Assembly: GCF_002407245.1 (NCBI RefSeq)
Contig: NZ_CP010681.1
Location: 3,299,001 to 3,363,000, forward strand
Direction of reading: 5' to 3'
Length of the DNA: 64,000 nucleotides
DNA from: Phaeobacter piscinae
GTDB lineage: Bacteria > Pseudomonadota > Alphaproteobacteria > Rhodobacterales > Rhodobacteraceae
A program made the translations under genes and the position numbers. Below, piece by piece: positions 55,981 to 64,000 of the stretch; position 1 is the first letter of the stretch, and each line of letters starts with the position of its first letter. The notes beneath the pieces were generated by a model, which was not told where the DNA came from, made no database searches, and saw nothing but the letters and a program-made list of their open reading frames with translations.

Positions 55981-56132
55981 ACCCTAAGCGGCAGACCCGC
56001 GAAAGACAAGCGATTGCGGTGTTACATATGCTCAAAGAACGACAGAAGGGCTGACCAATTGTTTCGCACGCGAAACATTGGGGGAGTCTGCCTGTCCTTT
56101 CTGCCGGGTTAACACCCCCCATCTTTTGGCAG

Positions 56133-56178
56133 GAAACATCCCCGGGGAGTCGCCCAACGGGCGGCGGGGGCAGCGCCC
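56133..56178. repeat. Intergenic GC-rich repeat element (copy B)
   Basis: AAACATCCCCGGGGAG is followed by GCCCAACGGGC and GGGGGCAGCGCCC, the same order of parts as copy A at 48124. It sits between the TPP riboswitch and aroC. Confidence 0.45.
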
Positions 56179-56259
56179 ACAACGATCTGCGCAACACAGG
56201 AAACCCCTTGAGAGAGCCGCCCTCCCCCGCTAAGCAATCTCGCAAAGGAGACCGCGCCC

Positions 56260-57366
56260 ATGTCGATCAACAGCTTTGGCCATTTGTTCCGCGTCACCAC
56301 CTGGGGCGAAAGCCACGGACCCGCCTTGGGTGCGACGGTTGATGGCTGCCCGCCGAATGTGGCGATTGACCCTGAAATGCTGCAGCAGTGGCTGGACAAG
56401 CGCCGCCCCGGTCAGAACAAGAATATGACCCAGCGCAACGAACCGGATGCGGTCAAAATCCTGTCCGGTGTGTTCGAGGGGAAATCAACCGGCACGCCGA
56501 TCCAGCTGATGATCGAAAACACCGATCAGCGCTCCAAGGATTATGGCGAGATCGCCCAGACCTTCCGCCCCGGCCATGCGGACATCACGTATTTCCAGAA
56601 ATACGGCAACCGCGACTACCGCGGAGGTGGCCGGTCCTCAGCCCGCGAAACCGCAGCCCGTGTTGCGGCCGGCGGTGTGGCGCGGGAAGCGATCAAGGCG
56701 CTGGTCCCCGGGTTGGAGATCAAAGGTTACATGACCCGCATGGGGGAGATGGAAATCGACCGCAGCCGGTTTGACTGGGCGGCAATCGACCAGAATGATT
56801 TCTGGATCCCCGATGCTGCTGCGGTGCAGGAATGGGAAGATTACCTGCAAGGGCTGCGCAAGGATCACGAGTCCGTCGGCGCGGTGATTGAGGTCGTCGC
56901 CCGCGGTGTGCCCGCAGGCATCGGCGCGCCGATCTATGGCAAACTGGACACCGATCTGGCCGCAGCGATGATGTCGATCAACGCCGTCAAAGCCGTCGAA
57001 ATCGGCGAAGGCATGAATGCGGCGGTCCTCAAAGGCTCCGAAAACGCTGATGAGATCTTCCTCGGTGAGGATGGCCAGCCAGTCTATTCGTCGAACCATG
57101 CGGGCGGCATTCTGGGTGGCATTTCCACCGGGCAGGATGTCGTGGTGCGCTTTGCGGTCAAACCCACCTCCTCGATCCTGACGCCGCGCCAGTCGATCCG
57201 AAAGGATGGCAGCGCTGCCGAGGTCATCACCAAAGGCCGCCATGACCCCTGCGTCGGTATTCGTGCGGTGCCGGTGGCAGAGGCGATGATGGCCTGCGTG
57301 ATCCTGGACCACCTGTTGCTGCATCGCGGTCAGGTGGGGGAGAACCAAGGCCACATCGGCGGTTGA
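56260..57366 (+). CDS. aroC: Chorismate synthase
   Basis: The product has 368 residues, preceded by AAAGGAG. It converts EPSP to chorismate with reduced FMN. Signatures are [38 protein letters not shown] and [15 protein letters not shown], and [17 protein letters not shown] near the end. It stands alone, with an inverted repeat after its stop. Confidence 0.98.
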   Translation: MSINSFGHLFRVTTWGESHGPALGATVDGCPPNVAIDPEMLQQWLDKRRPGQNKNMTQRNEPDAVKILSGVFEGKSTGTPIQLMIENTDQRSKDYGEIAQTFRPGHADITYFQKYGNRDYRGGGRSSARETAARVAAGGVAREAIKALVPGLEIKGYMTRMGEMEIDRSRFDWAAIDQNDFWIPDAAAVQEWEDYLQGLRKDHESVGAVIEVVARGVPAGIGAPIYGKLDTDLAAAMMSINAVKAVEIGEGMNAAVLKGSENADEIFLGEDGQPVYSSNHAGGILGGISTGQDVVVRFAVKPTSSILTPRQSIRKDGSAAEVITKGRHDPCVGIRAVPVAEAMMACVILDHLLLHRGQVGENQGHIGG

Positions 57367-57372
57367 TCTGAT

Positions 57373-57408
57373 CGCCGTCTCGCCTGCGATGTCAGACGCG
57401 AGACGGCG
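57373..57408. terminator. Stem-loop between convergent aroC and malonyl-CoA synthetase genes
   Basis: CGCCGTCTCGC / GCGAGACGGCG is a perfect 11-bp stem with a 14-nt loop, 7 bp past the aroC stop and 14 bp from the stop of the facing gene. No U-tract is present, so it may act on both strands with help or only as an RNA end. Confidence 0.55.
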
Positions 57409-57421
57409 GCACCTTCTCCAG

Positions 57422-58924
57422 TCAGGTAAACAGCTGGGCGAATGTTTCGCGCAGCGCTTTTTTCTGCACTTTGCCCATGGTGTTGCGCGGCAGTTCCTCC
57501 ATCAGCGCGATGTGTTTGGGCCGTTTGAACTTCGCGAGATGCTCTGACAGCGCCGCTTGGATGGTAGCCGCATCGGTGCCCTCCCCAATCGGGACCACCA
57601 CAGCCACAACCGCCTCGCCGAAATCGGGATGTGGCACGCCGATCACCGCACTTTCGAGCACCCCCGGCAGATCGTCGATCAGCGTCTCGACCTCCTTCGG
57701 GTAGACATTGAACCCCCCGGAGATCACCAGATCCTTTTCCCGGCCCACGATGGTGACGTAGCCGCTGCTGTCGATCTTGGCGAGGTCACCGGTGATGAAC
57801 CAGCCATCCGGGCGCAGCTCTTCTGCGGTTTTCTCCGGCATCTGCCAGTAGCCCTGGAAGACATTCGGACCGCGCACTTCCAGCACGCCGATTTCGCCCA
57901 GCGGGATCTCCGTATTGTCCAGTGTCACCCGCGCCTCCACCCCCGGCAATGCGGGGCCAACGGTGCCTGCAATCCGTTCACCATCATAGGGATTGGAGGT
58001 GCTCATATTGGTTTCCGTCATCCCGTAGCGTTCCAGAATACGGTGACCGGTGCGGGCCTGCCATTGCTCGTGGGTCTCCACCAGCAGCGGCGCCGAGCCA
58101 GAAATGAACAGCCGCATATTGGCCGCCAGATCCGGGGTCAGCCGTGCATCCGCCAAGAGCCGCGTATAGAAGGTCGGCACCCCCATCAGCGCGGTAGATG
58201 TTGGCATCGCTGCCAGAATCGCCTCCGCATCGAAACCGGGCAGCAGCACCACCTGCGCGCCTGCCAGAAGCGCCACGTTGGTCGCCACAAACAGCCCATG
58301 CGTGTGAAAGATCGGCAGGGCGTGGATCAGCACATCCTCAGCGGTGAACTGCCAGTAATCGCGCAAGGTCAGCGAGTTGGAATAGAGGTTTTCATGGCTG
58401 AGCATCGCCCCCTTGGAGCGCCCGGTGGTACCAGAGGTATAAAGGATCGCCGCCAGATCGGAGGGCGCGCGCGCGACCGGGTCAAACCCACTTTGGCCTA
58501 TCGCCAGATCCGCGAGACTGCCCTGCCCCGTCCCATCCAGCGTCAGAAGATGCGCCCTTCCTGCCACCCCCTGCACCCCGTCCAGCCGCGCAGGATCACA
58601 GACAAACACAGATGGCGTGGCATCCCCGATGAAATAGGCAACCTCAGCATCGGTATAGGCGGGGTTGAGTGGCAGAAACACCGCCCCCGCCATCACTGTT
58701 CCCAGATAAAGCTGGAGTGCCGCAAGGGATTTATTCACCTGCACAGCCACACGATCGCCCGGCGCGACTCCACGTGAAACAAGTGCGGCTGCCATACGCT
58801 CCGCCCCCGCAAAGAGATCGCCATAGCTGACCGGATCCGCGCCGGGACGGGTGGCAAACAGAGCGTCCTCGCGCCCCAGGGACGCCGCACGCAGGTGGCA
58901 GATCAGCGGATTGGCGTCATACAT
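57422..58924 (-). CDS. matB: Malonyl-CoA synthetase (acyl-CoA synthetase family)
   Basis: The product has 500 residues from the ATG at 58924, with AAGGAG upstream. The ANL core is complete: ILYTSGTTGRSKGAML, HALPIFHTHGLFVATNV, ERYGMTETNMSTSNP, GWFITGDLAKID, GREKDLVISGGFNVYPKEVE and the Lys in RNTMGKVQKK. The HTHGLF and MTETNMSTSNP segments match MatB of rhizobia, which activates malonate. Malonate as substrate is therefore likely but not proven. No malonate transport or decarboxylase gene is beside it. Confidence 0.88.
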   Translation of the reverse strand: MYDANPLICHLRAASLGREDALFATRPGADPVSYGDLFAGAERMAAALVSRGVAPGDRVAVQVNKSLAALQLYLGTVMAGAVFLPLNPAYTDAEVAYFIGDATPSVFVCDPARLDGVQGVAGRAHLLTLDGTGQGSLADLAIGQSGFDPVARAPSDLAAILYTSGTTGRSKGAMLSHENLYSNSLTLRDYWQFTAEDVLIHALPIFHTHGLFVATNVALLAGAQVVLLPGFDAEAILAAMPTSTALMGVPTFYTRLLADARLTPDLAANMRLFISGSAPLLVETHEQWQARTGHRILERYGMTETNMSTSNPYDGERIAGTVGPALPGVEARVTLDNTEIPLGEIGVLEVRGPNVFQGYWQMPEKTAEELRPDGWFITGDLAKIDSSGYVTIVGREKDLVISGGFNVYPKEVETLIDDLPGVLESAVIGVPHPDFGEAVVAVVVPIGEGTDAATIQAALSEHLAKFKRPKHIALMEELPRNTMGKVQKKALRETFAQLFT

Positions 58925-59040
58925 TCGGAGGGCTCCTTGCGGCGGGTGACAGATGATTGCGGTGCTGCGTGACCTTGGACAAAGCCGGGCGGGAAAATCA
59001 ACCCGTTGCACTTTTCGACGCGGCGGCGCAGGGTCTGGCC

Positions 59041-59976
59041 ATGGTCAAATCCTTAACATCGCATCAACCCGGCCGCGCCATCGCGCTGAAACTGGCCGCG
59101 ATTGCCCTGTTCACCGGGCTGTCGGCGATTATCAAGGCGACCTCCGACGTGGTGCCCGCCGGTGAGGCGGTGTTTTTCCGCTCCTTCTTTGCCATCCCCG
59201 TTATTCTCGTCTGGCTGTCCATGCGGGGCGAACTGGGGCGCGGACTGCGAACGACCCATCCGGGCAAGCATTTCCTGCGCGGCATTCTGGGCACAACTGC
59301 GATGGGCATGACCTTCATGGGGCTGGGAATGCTGCCGCTGCCCGAGGTCACGGCAATTGGCTATGCCACCCCGATCTTCACACTTATTCTGGCGGCCCTG
59401 TTGCTGGGCGAGCGGATCAGGCTGATCCGAATCAGCGCCGTGACCATCGGGCTGATTGGCGTTCTTGTGATGCTCTGGCCGCGATTGGGCAGTGGCGATC
59501 TGGGGGATACGGCGACTATCGGCGCCATTCTGATCCTCATCGCCACGATGGCGCGCGGACTGGTGCAGATCCACATCCGCCGCATGGTGATGACGGAGCA
59601 TACCGCCGCCATCGTGTTCTATTTTTCGCTCACCGCCTCGATCCTGTCGCTGTGCACGCTGCCGTTCGGCTGGGTCTGGCCTGATCCAACCACGCTGGCA
59701 CTCTTGATCGGCGCGGGTCTGGTCGGGGGCGTGGCGCAGATCCTTGTCACATCCTCCTACCGTTTTGCGCCCGCTTCCATGCTGGCACCCTATGACTATT
59801 CCTCGATGCTGTTTGCTATCCTCTTGGGTTACATCTGGTTCAACGAGCTGCCGACGCTGGTGATGCTGATCGGCGCCGGACTGGTGATTGCCGGCAATGT
59901 GCTGGTGATCTGGCGTGAAAGCCGGTTGGGGCTGGAACGTGGCAAGGCGCGGTCCGTCAGCGATCCCAAGGGGTAA
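59041..59976 (+). CDS. DMT-family (EamA) transporter
   Basis: The product has 311 residues from the ATG at 59041; the open frame begins at 58957. It has ten membrane helices in two EamA repeats: GLSAIIKATSDVVPAGEAVFFRSFF and the later SYRFAPASMLAPYDYSSMLFAILLGY. Family members export metabolites such as amino acids or purines. No substrate can be read. It is divergent from the synthetase gene. Confidence 0.88.
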   Translation: MVKSLTSHQPGRAIALKLAAIALFTGLSAIIKATSDVVPAGEAVFFRSFFAIPVILVWLSMRGELGRGLRTTHPGKHFLRGILGTTAMGMTFMGLGMLPLPEVTAIGYATPIFTLILAALLLGERIRLIRISAVTIGLIGVLVMLWPRLGSGDLGDTATIGAILILIATMARGLVQIHIRRMVMTEHTAAIVFYFSLTASILSLCTLPFGWVWPDPTTLALLIGAGLVGGVAQILVTSSYRFAPASMLAPYDYSSMLFAILLGYIWFNELPTLVMLIGAGLVIAGNVLVIWRESRLGLERGKARSVSDPKG

Positions 59977-59984
59977 GCTGCGCT

Positions 59985-60431
59985 CTACTTGGCCACCATT
60001 TGTGCCCGCAGCGCATTGACCCGGTCGCGCAGGTCCAGAATATCCTGAAGATCGCCGCCCATCTCCTCAACCGCGCACGCGGTGATCTCGCCTGCCTGCA
60101 CCGCAAGATCCCGGCCCTTTGCGCTGAGCTGGACCAACCGGCTGCGGTCATCCTCCGGGTTGGGAACCCGGGACAGGAAGCCCGCCACCTCCATCCGTTT
60201 CAGCAAGGGCGTCAGCGTATTGGTCTCCAGATCCAGCCGCTGGCCCAATGCGCCGACCGTCTGCCCGTCGGCGTGATAGAGCGAGATCAGCACCAGATAT
60301 TGCGGATAGGTCAGCCCTAAAGGCGCCAGCAAAGGACGGTAAAGCCGGGTCAACGCATGATTTGCCGAATAGATGGCAAAACACAAAAGGTCCGGCGTAT
60401 CCGGGATGTCAGGAGGCAGCGCATTGGTCAT
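59985..60431 (-). CDS. ohrR: MarR-family organic-peroxide regulator OhrR
   Basis: The product has 148 residues. The winged helix has LTYPQYLVLISLYHADGQTVGAL and the wing DDRSRLVQLSAKGR. A single N-terminal cysteine in DLLCFAIYSANHAL (Cys17) matches the peroxide-sensing residue of OhrR. Oxidation should release it from the operators found in the 119-bp gap before ohr. It is divergent from ohr. Confidence 0.94.
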   Translation of the reverse strand: MTNALPPDIPDTPDLLCFAIYSANHALTRLYRPLLAPLGLTYPQYLVLISLYHADGQTVGALGQRLDLETNTLTPLLKRMEVAGFLSRVPNPEDDRSRLVQLSAKGRDLAVQAGEITACAVEEMGGDLQDILDLRDRVNALRAQMVAK

Positions 60432-60438
60432 GGGTATA

Positions 60439-60462
60439 ATTTAAATCGCGCACGATCCATCT
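60439..60462. promoter_or_regulatory. Second, imperfect OhrR-type operator near ohrR
   Basis: ATTTAAATCG-CGCA-CGATCCATCT shares TCG-CNCA-CGAT with the perfect site at 60494-60517, but its right arm is degenerate. It sits immediately upstream of the ohrR start, where autorepression would act. Confidence 0.6.
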
Positions 60463-60493
60463 GCAAGGACTTGACCTTGGCGCAAGGAGACCC

Positions 60494-60517
60494 ATTTATA
60501 TCGCACACGATATAAAT
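60494..60517. promoter_or_regulatory. Perfect palindromic OhrR-type operator upstream of ohr
   Basis: ATTTATATCG-CACA-CGATATAAAT has perfect 10-bp arms. It is 34 bp upstream of the ohr ATG, where repressor binding would block transcription. The site is assigned to OhrR by position and form. Confidence 0.8.
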
Positions 60518-60550
60518 AACTCCGACAGTGACCCAGGAAAGGATCCCGCC

Positions 60551-60979
60551 ATGAGCGTCTCCCCCGTCTATACCGCATCAGCCACTGCAACCGGTGGCCG
60601 CGATGGCAAGGCCAGCATTCACGACAGCGACCTCAGCTTTGATCTGGATCCGCCCAAGGAGATGGGTGGCGGCGGCAACGGCAGCAACCCCGAGCAGCTG
60701 TTCGCAGCCGGCTATGCGGCCTGCTATATTGGCGCAATGAAATTTGCGACCACGCAGGATGACAGCCTGGCCAAGGTCCCGAATGATGTGTCGGTCCACG
60801 CCGAGGTCGGCATCGGTCCGCGTGACGAGGGCGGTTTTGGCCTGACGGTCGCGCTGAAGGTGGCGCTGCCCGGCCTCTCCCCCGAGGAGGCACAGGCCGT
60901 GACCGAGGCAGGCCACAAGATCTGTCCTTATTCCAACGCTGTGCGCGGCAATGTGACCGTCACAACTGAGCTGGTCTGA
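60551..60979 (+). CDS. ohr: Organic hydroperoxide resistance protein Ohr
   Basis: The product has 142 residues. It is a thiol peroxidase that reduces fatty-acid and other organic hydroperoxides. The two catalytic cysteines are in GYAACYIGAM (Cys58) and KICPYSNAVRGN (Cys125). It starts MSVSPVYTASATATGGRDG, the usual Ohr opening. It is controlled by the divergent ohrR. A strong terminator follows. Confidence 0.97.
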   Translation: MSVSPVYTASATATGGRDGKASIHDSDLSFDLDPPKEMGGGGNGSNPEQLFAAGYAACYIGAMKFATTQDDSLAKVPNDVSVHAEVGIGPRDEGGFGLTVALKVALPGLSPEEAQAVTEAGHKICPYSNAVRGNVTVTTELV

Positions 60980-61032
60980 GACCCGGTTTGATGCACGCCT
61001 GGTCCCTGTACGCAGGGGCTGGGCGCATACGG

Positions 61033-61062
61033 AAAAAGCGCGGAGTCACCTCCGCGCTTTTT
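61033..61062. terminator. Bidirectional terminator between ohr and ilvE
   Basis: AAAAAGCGCGGAG / CTCCGCGCTTTTT with a TCAC loop is flanked by A and T tracts on both sides, so it can end both convergent transcripts. Confidence 0.92.
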
Positions 61063-61093
61063 CATTTTAACTAGACCTGAAACGGCTGGATGA

Positions 61094-61960
61094 TCAACTA
61101 CGCACCAGTTCCTCATAGGCCTTGGCGATGTCTTGGGTCAGTTCCCCCACCTCAAAGCTGTGCGGGCCGATCTGGCCAACGGGGGTGACCTCTGCCGCGG
61201 TGCCGGTCAGCCAGCATTGCTCAAACCCGTCGAGTTCTTCAGGCATGATGTGACGCTCATGCACGGTGATGCCGCGATCTTTCAGCATGCCGATCACCGT
61301 CTGACGGGTGATGCCGTTCAGGAAACAGTCGGGTGTCGGCGTGTGAACCTCGCCGTCCTTCACGAAGAAGATATTGGCGCCGGTCGCCTCCGCCACATAG
61401 CCGCGATAGTCCATGAACAGCGCATCCGAGCAGCCCTTGGCCTCAGCCTTGTGCTTGGAGATGGTGCAGATCATGTAGAGACCCGCCGCCTTGGCGTGCA
61501 CCGGGATGGTTTCCGGGCTTGGGCGTTTCCACTCCGCGATGTCCAGCTTGGCGCCCTGCATCTTGGCGTCGCCATAATAGGCGCCCCAGCCCCAGACCGC
61601 GATGGCCATGCGCACCGGGTTTTTCGCCGATGCGACACCCATATCCTCGCCCGAGCCACGCCACACAACCGCGCGCACATAGGCATCCTGCAGACCAGAG
61701 GCCTTGAGGGTTTCCTCCTTCGCCGCTTCGATCTGATCGACGGTGTAGGGCATCGGCATATCCAGCGCCTCGGCCGAGGCGATCAACCGCTCGGAATGTT
61801 CGCGGCTTTTGAAGATTTTGCCGTTATAAGCCCGCTCGCCCTCAAAGACGGAGGAGGCGTAATGCATGGCGTGGCTGAGGATGTGGACCTTGGCATCGCG
61901 CCAGTTGACCATCTCACCATCCATCCAGATCAAACCGTCCCGATCATCATACCCAGCCAT
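61094..61960 (-). CDS. ilvE: Branched-chain amino acid aminotransferase
   Basis: The product has 288 residues from the ATG at 61960, which has AGGAGG upstream. It is a class IV PLP enzyme with the Schiff-base lysine in PVHAKAAGLYM (Lys157). The cofactor and substrate segment GCSDALFMDYRGYVAEATGANIFF follows. It interconverts Leu, Ile and Val with their 2-oxoacids. The HYASSVFEGERAYNGKIF start is typical of the proteobacterial form. Ends at the shared terminator. Confidence 0.95.
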   Translation of the reverse strand: MAGYDDRDGLIWMDGEMVNWRDAKVHILSHAMHYASSVFEGERAYNGKIFKSREHSERLIASAEALDMPMPYTVDQIEAAKEETLKASGLQDAYVRAVVWRGSGEDMGVASAKNPVRMAIAVWGWGAYYGDAKMQGAKLDIAEWKRPSPETIPVHAKAAGLYMICTISKHKAEAKGCSDALFMDYRGYVAEATGANIFFVKDGEVHTPTPDCFLNGITRQTVIGMLKDRGITVHERHIMPEELDGFEQCWLTGTAAEVTPVGQIGPHSFEVGELTQDIAKAYEELVRS

Positions 61961-62118
61961 GGCGCACCTCCTAATGTCTCGCCGAATTTTCATAAGTTGC
62001 GCCGCATATGACCGGTTCGGACATAATATTGCGCTAAACCTGCGATTCGATACATCTTCGGACTTGGAATGTCAACAACGCTGACTTAAAATGACCCCAG
62101 CACAACAGGGAGAGACCC

Positions 62119-62631
62119 ATGGCAGAAGGGCGACCGGGGCAGGGATTTGGCGGCGAAAGCCTGCTGTTTCTGACGGATGAGCAGTTGCGGCAGGGCATCG
62201 AGGCGATGTTCTTTGCCTATCGCGGATTTACCGCAGACCCGGATCGGATCCTGGCGGAGATGGCCTATGGCCGGGCGCACCATCGGGCCATCCACTTCAT
62301 CAATCGCGCACCGGGCACGACGGTGAATAACCTGCTGTCCATTCTCGGGGTGACCAAACAGTCGCTCAATCGCGTGCTCCGGGCGCTGATCGGCGACGGT
62401 CTGGTCGAGAGCCGGGTTGGGGTCACCGACAAACGGGAACGGCATTTGTTCCTGACCGATAAGGGGCGCGCATTGGAGGCCACCCTGTCGGATGCCCAGC
62501 GCGCCCGGATGCGCACCGCGTATAAGGATGCCGGACCGGAAGCGGTTCAGGGCTTCAAACGGGTGCTGGAGGCGATGATGGATGCCGATATGCGCCGCGC
62601 CTACGCCAAGCTGCGGGAGAGTGGCACATGA
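62119..62631 (+). CDS. petP: MarR-family regulator, PetP-like
   Basis: The product has 170 residues. The winged helix is in TTVNNLLSILGVTKQSLNRVLRALIGDGLVESR with the wing DKRERHLFLTDKGR. An N-terminal segment LFLTDEQLRQGIEAMFFAYRGFTAD is characteristic of the pair partner in Rhodobacter. In R. capsulatus petP and petR precede the bc1 operon and are needed for respiratory growth. Here the bc1 genes are about 11 kb away, so the name rests on the pair and sequence. It overlaps petR by 4 bp. Confidence 0.78.
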   Translation: MAEGRPGQGFGGESLLFLTDEQLRQGIEAMFFAYRGFTADPDRILAEMAYGRAHHRAIHFINRAPGTTVNNLLSILGVTKQSLNRVLRALIGDGLVESRVGVTDKRERHLFLTDKGRALEATLSDAQRARMRTAYKDAGPEAVQGFKRVLEAMMDADMRRAYAKLRESGT

Positions 62632-63329
62632 CCCAGTTCGATTCCCATCTGCTGATTGTCGATGATGATGAGCGCATCCGTGGCCTGCTGAAGAAATTCC
62701 TGATGCGGGCCGGGTTTCTGGTCACCGCCGCGCGCGATGCGGCCCATGCCCGGCGGGTGCTGTCGGGGCTGGATTTCGATCTGATCGTGCTGGATGTGAT
62801 GATGCCGGGCGAGGATGGGATCTCTCTCACCCGGTCGCTGCGCGAAACCATCGCCACGCCGATTCTGCTTTTGACGGCGAAGGGAGAGACCGAAGACCGC
62901 ATCGAAGGGCTGGAAGCGGGCGCGGATGATTATCTGGCCAAACCGTTTGAACCCAAGGAGCTGCTGTTGCGGATCAACGCGATCCTGCGGCGGATGCCGG
63001 AGCCGGCCGCCAGCGAGGCCGCCCCCAAGGTGCTGCATCTGGGGCCAATACGCTATGATATTGAACGCGGCGAGATGTGGCAGGGCGAGGAGCTGATCCG
63101 CCTGACCGGCACCGAAAACCAGCTGATGAAGATCTTTTCCGCCTGTCCGGGCGAACCGGTGAGCCGCACCAAACTGGTCGAGGATCTGGGCCGCGATCGA
63201 GGGCAGGCGCAGGAACGGGCGGTGGACGTTCAGATCACCCGCCTGCGGCGCAAGATCGAACCCAATCCGAAACAGCCGCAATATCTGCAGACGGTGCGCG
63301 GTGCGGGCTATATGCTGGCACCGGACTAA
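62628..63329 (+). CDS. petR: OmpR-family response regulator, PetR-like
   Basis: The product has 233 residues. The receiver has the phospho-acceptor Asp in DLIVLDVMMPGEDG (Asp56) with the acidic pocket VDDDE and the Lys in LLTAKGE. The output is a winged helix ending in VQITRLRRKIEPNP and VRGAGYML. It acts as a DNA-binding regulator. No histidine kinase is beside it; its companion is the MarR-type gene, as in Rhodobacter petPR. Confidence 0.88.
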   Translation: MTQFDSHLLIVDDDERIRGLLKKFLMRAGFLVTAARDAAHARRVLSGLDFDLIVLDVMMPGEDGISLTRSLRETIATPILLLTAKGETEDRIEGLEAGADDYLAKPFEPKELLLRINAILRRMPEPAASEAAPKVLHLGPIRYDIERGEMWQGEELIRLTGTENQLMKIFSACPGEPVSRTKLVEDLGRDRGQAQERAVDVQITRLRRKIEPNPKQPQYLQTVRGAGYMLAPD

Positions 63330-63362
63330 GCCTCAGGGCCGGGAACCGCTGCACGGTATTTT

Positions 63363-63396
63363 GAGCCTCCGGCGGGGATATTTGTGGCCAGAAGAA
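63363..63396. repeat. Intergenic repeat element (inverted partial copy C)
   Basis: GAGCCTCCGGCGGGGATATTTGTGGCC is, in reverse complement, similar to the CAAATATCCCCG and AAAATACTCCGGGG cores of copies A and B. It lies between petR and the deacetylase gene. The match is partial. Confidence 0.35.
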
Positions 63397-63422
63397 GCGG
63401 CCAGAAGAAACGGGGACGCCTC

Positions 63423-64000
63423 ATGACGACTGCCTTGATCACCCATGCTGATTGCCTGACCCATGTCACACCTGACGGCCACCCCGAACGAGTGGCCCGA
63501 CTGGAACATGTGCTGCATGCGCTTGAAGGACTGGAGCTGCGCCGGGTGACCGCACCGATGGCGGCGGAGGATGATATCCTGCGCATTCACCCGGCCAGCT
63601 ATCTCGCGGATCTGCGCCGGGCGCTGCCGCAGGAGGGGTTTGGGCGGATTGATGGCGATACGTTCCTGTCACCAGGCTCGCTGGATGCGGCCTTTCGCGC
63701 AGCGGGCGCGGCTGTGCGGGCGGTGGATCTGGTTGTCAGCGGCGCGGTCCAGAATGCCTTTGCCGCCGTGCGCCCGCCCGGACATCACGCGGAAATCGAC
63801 ACTGCCATGGGGTTTTGCCTGTTCGGCAATGCCGCACTGGCGGCCAAACATGCCCTGGATCACCATGGTCTGGCCCGTGTAGCCGTGGTGGATTTCGATG
63901 TGCATCACGGCAATGGTACGCAGGATCTGTTGTGGGATGAGCCCCGCGCGCTGTTCATGTCCAGCCAGCAGATGCCGCTTTGGCCCGGATCAGGCCGACC
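63423..64000 (+). CDS. Histone-deacetylase-family protein (5' part of gene; continues past window)
   Basis: About 192 residues are visible from the ATG at 63423. The fold begins with ITHADCLTHVTPDGHPERV. The zinc-site boxes are AVRPPGHHAE (active-site His pair) and VVDFDVHHGNGTQ (metal ligands Asp and His). Members in bacteria deacetylate acetylpolyamines or acetyl-CoA synthetase; the substrate here is unknown. The rest of the catalytic domain lies beyond 64000. Confidence 0.92.
   Translation, partial: MTTALITHADCLTHVTPDGHPERVARLEHVLHALEGLELRRVTAPMAAEDDILRIHPASYLADLRRALPQEGFGRIDGDTFLSPGSLDAAFRAAGAAVRAVDLVVSGAVQNAFAAVRPPGHHAEIDTAMGFCLFGNAALAAKHALDHHGLARVAVVDFDVHHGNGTQDLLWDEPRALFMSSQQMPLWPGSGR

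Noticed and set aside
57557..58777. A 406-codon + strand frame opposite the malonyl-CoA synthetase gene
   Set aside because: Antisense shadow; the composition (His, Arg, Gln) is that of a reverse frame of a GC-rich gene.

Overview
The window is a 64 kb, GC-rich stretch of alphaproteobacterial chromosome. It looks like the marine Roseobacter group (Rhodobacteraceae, close to Phaeobacter, Ruegeria or Leisingera). That placement rests on the CcrM methyltransferase, the petABC (fbc) order, a petP/petR-like regulator pair, a full urt plus ure urea cluster, a DctPQM TRAP system, a BCCT carrier, and very compact operons with ATGA or TGATG overlaps. It is an inference from gene content. I see no insertion sequence, prophage, CRISPR array or rRNA operon. 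Genes fill nearly everything, and most same-strand neighbours overlap by 1-29 bp.

Layout. 1-4.7 kb: the ccrM start (cut by the window edge) with two GANTC sites upstream, rnhB, small exported proteins, a membrane protein ending in a winged-helix domain, and a DUF427-adenylate cyclase fusion. 4.7-9.9 kb: a two-gene operon of a fused E1 alpha/beta dehydrogenase and an FabD-like acyltransferase, then a BCCT transporter. 10.4-22 kb: a divergent urea module, with urtABCDE (uptake) leftward and ureDA-orf-BCEFG (nickel urease and its assembly proteins) rightward. A 55-codon His-rich membrane peptide gene sits between ureA and ureB. 22.4-27.9 kb: a 1601-residue RTX protein followed by an HlyC-type lysine acyltransferase, with no type I secretion genes beside them. 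28-37.5 kb: an SGNH-hydrolase lipoprotein and a divergent haem-iron module, with receptor, small exported protein, ExbB, two ExbD and TonB leftward and hmuSTUV rightward.

37.6-48 kb: tRNA-Arg(CCU), a LacI regulator coupled to a YcaQ-like protein, a thioesterase, a TRAP transporter, a fumarylacetoacetase-family hydrolase, tRNA-Lys(UUU), dapF, mtaB and a chloramphenicol-phosphotransferase-like kinase. 48-64 kb: petABC (cytochrome bc1), a glutathione transferase, an FMN riboswitch with a RibH2-type lumazine synthase, thiBPQ under a TPP riboswitch, aroC, malonyl-CoA synthetase, a DMT exporter, the ohrR/ohr peroxide switch with clear palindromic operators, ilvE, a petP/petR-like pair and the start of a histone-deacetylase-family gene.

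The genes form self-contained modules: urea nitrogen capture, haem iron capture, carboxylate uptake, cofactor salvage under riboswitches, respiration, and one likely secreted toxin. The best leads are the RTX toxin/acyltransferase pair, the DUF427-cyclase fusion, the membrane winged-helix protein, the small urease-operon peptide, the E1-acyltransferase operon and several undescribed palindromes.
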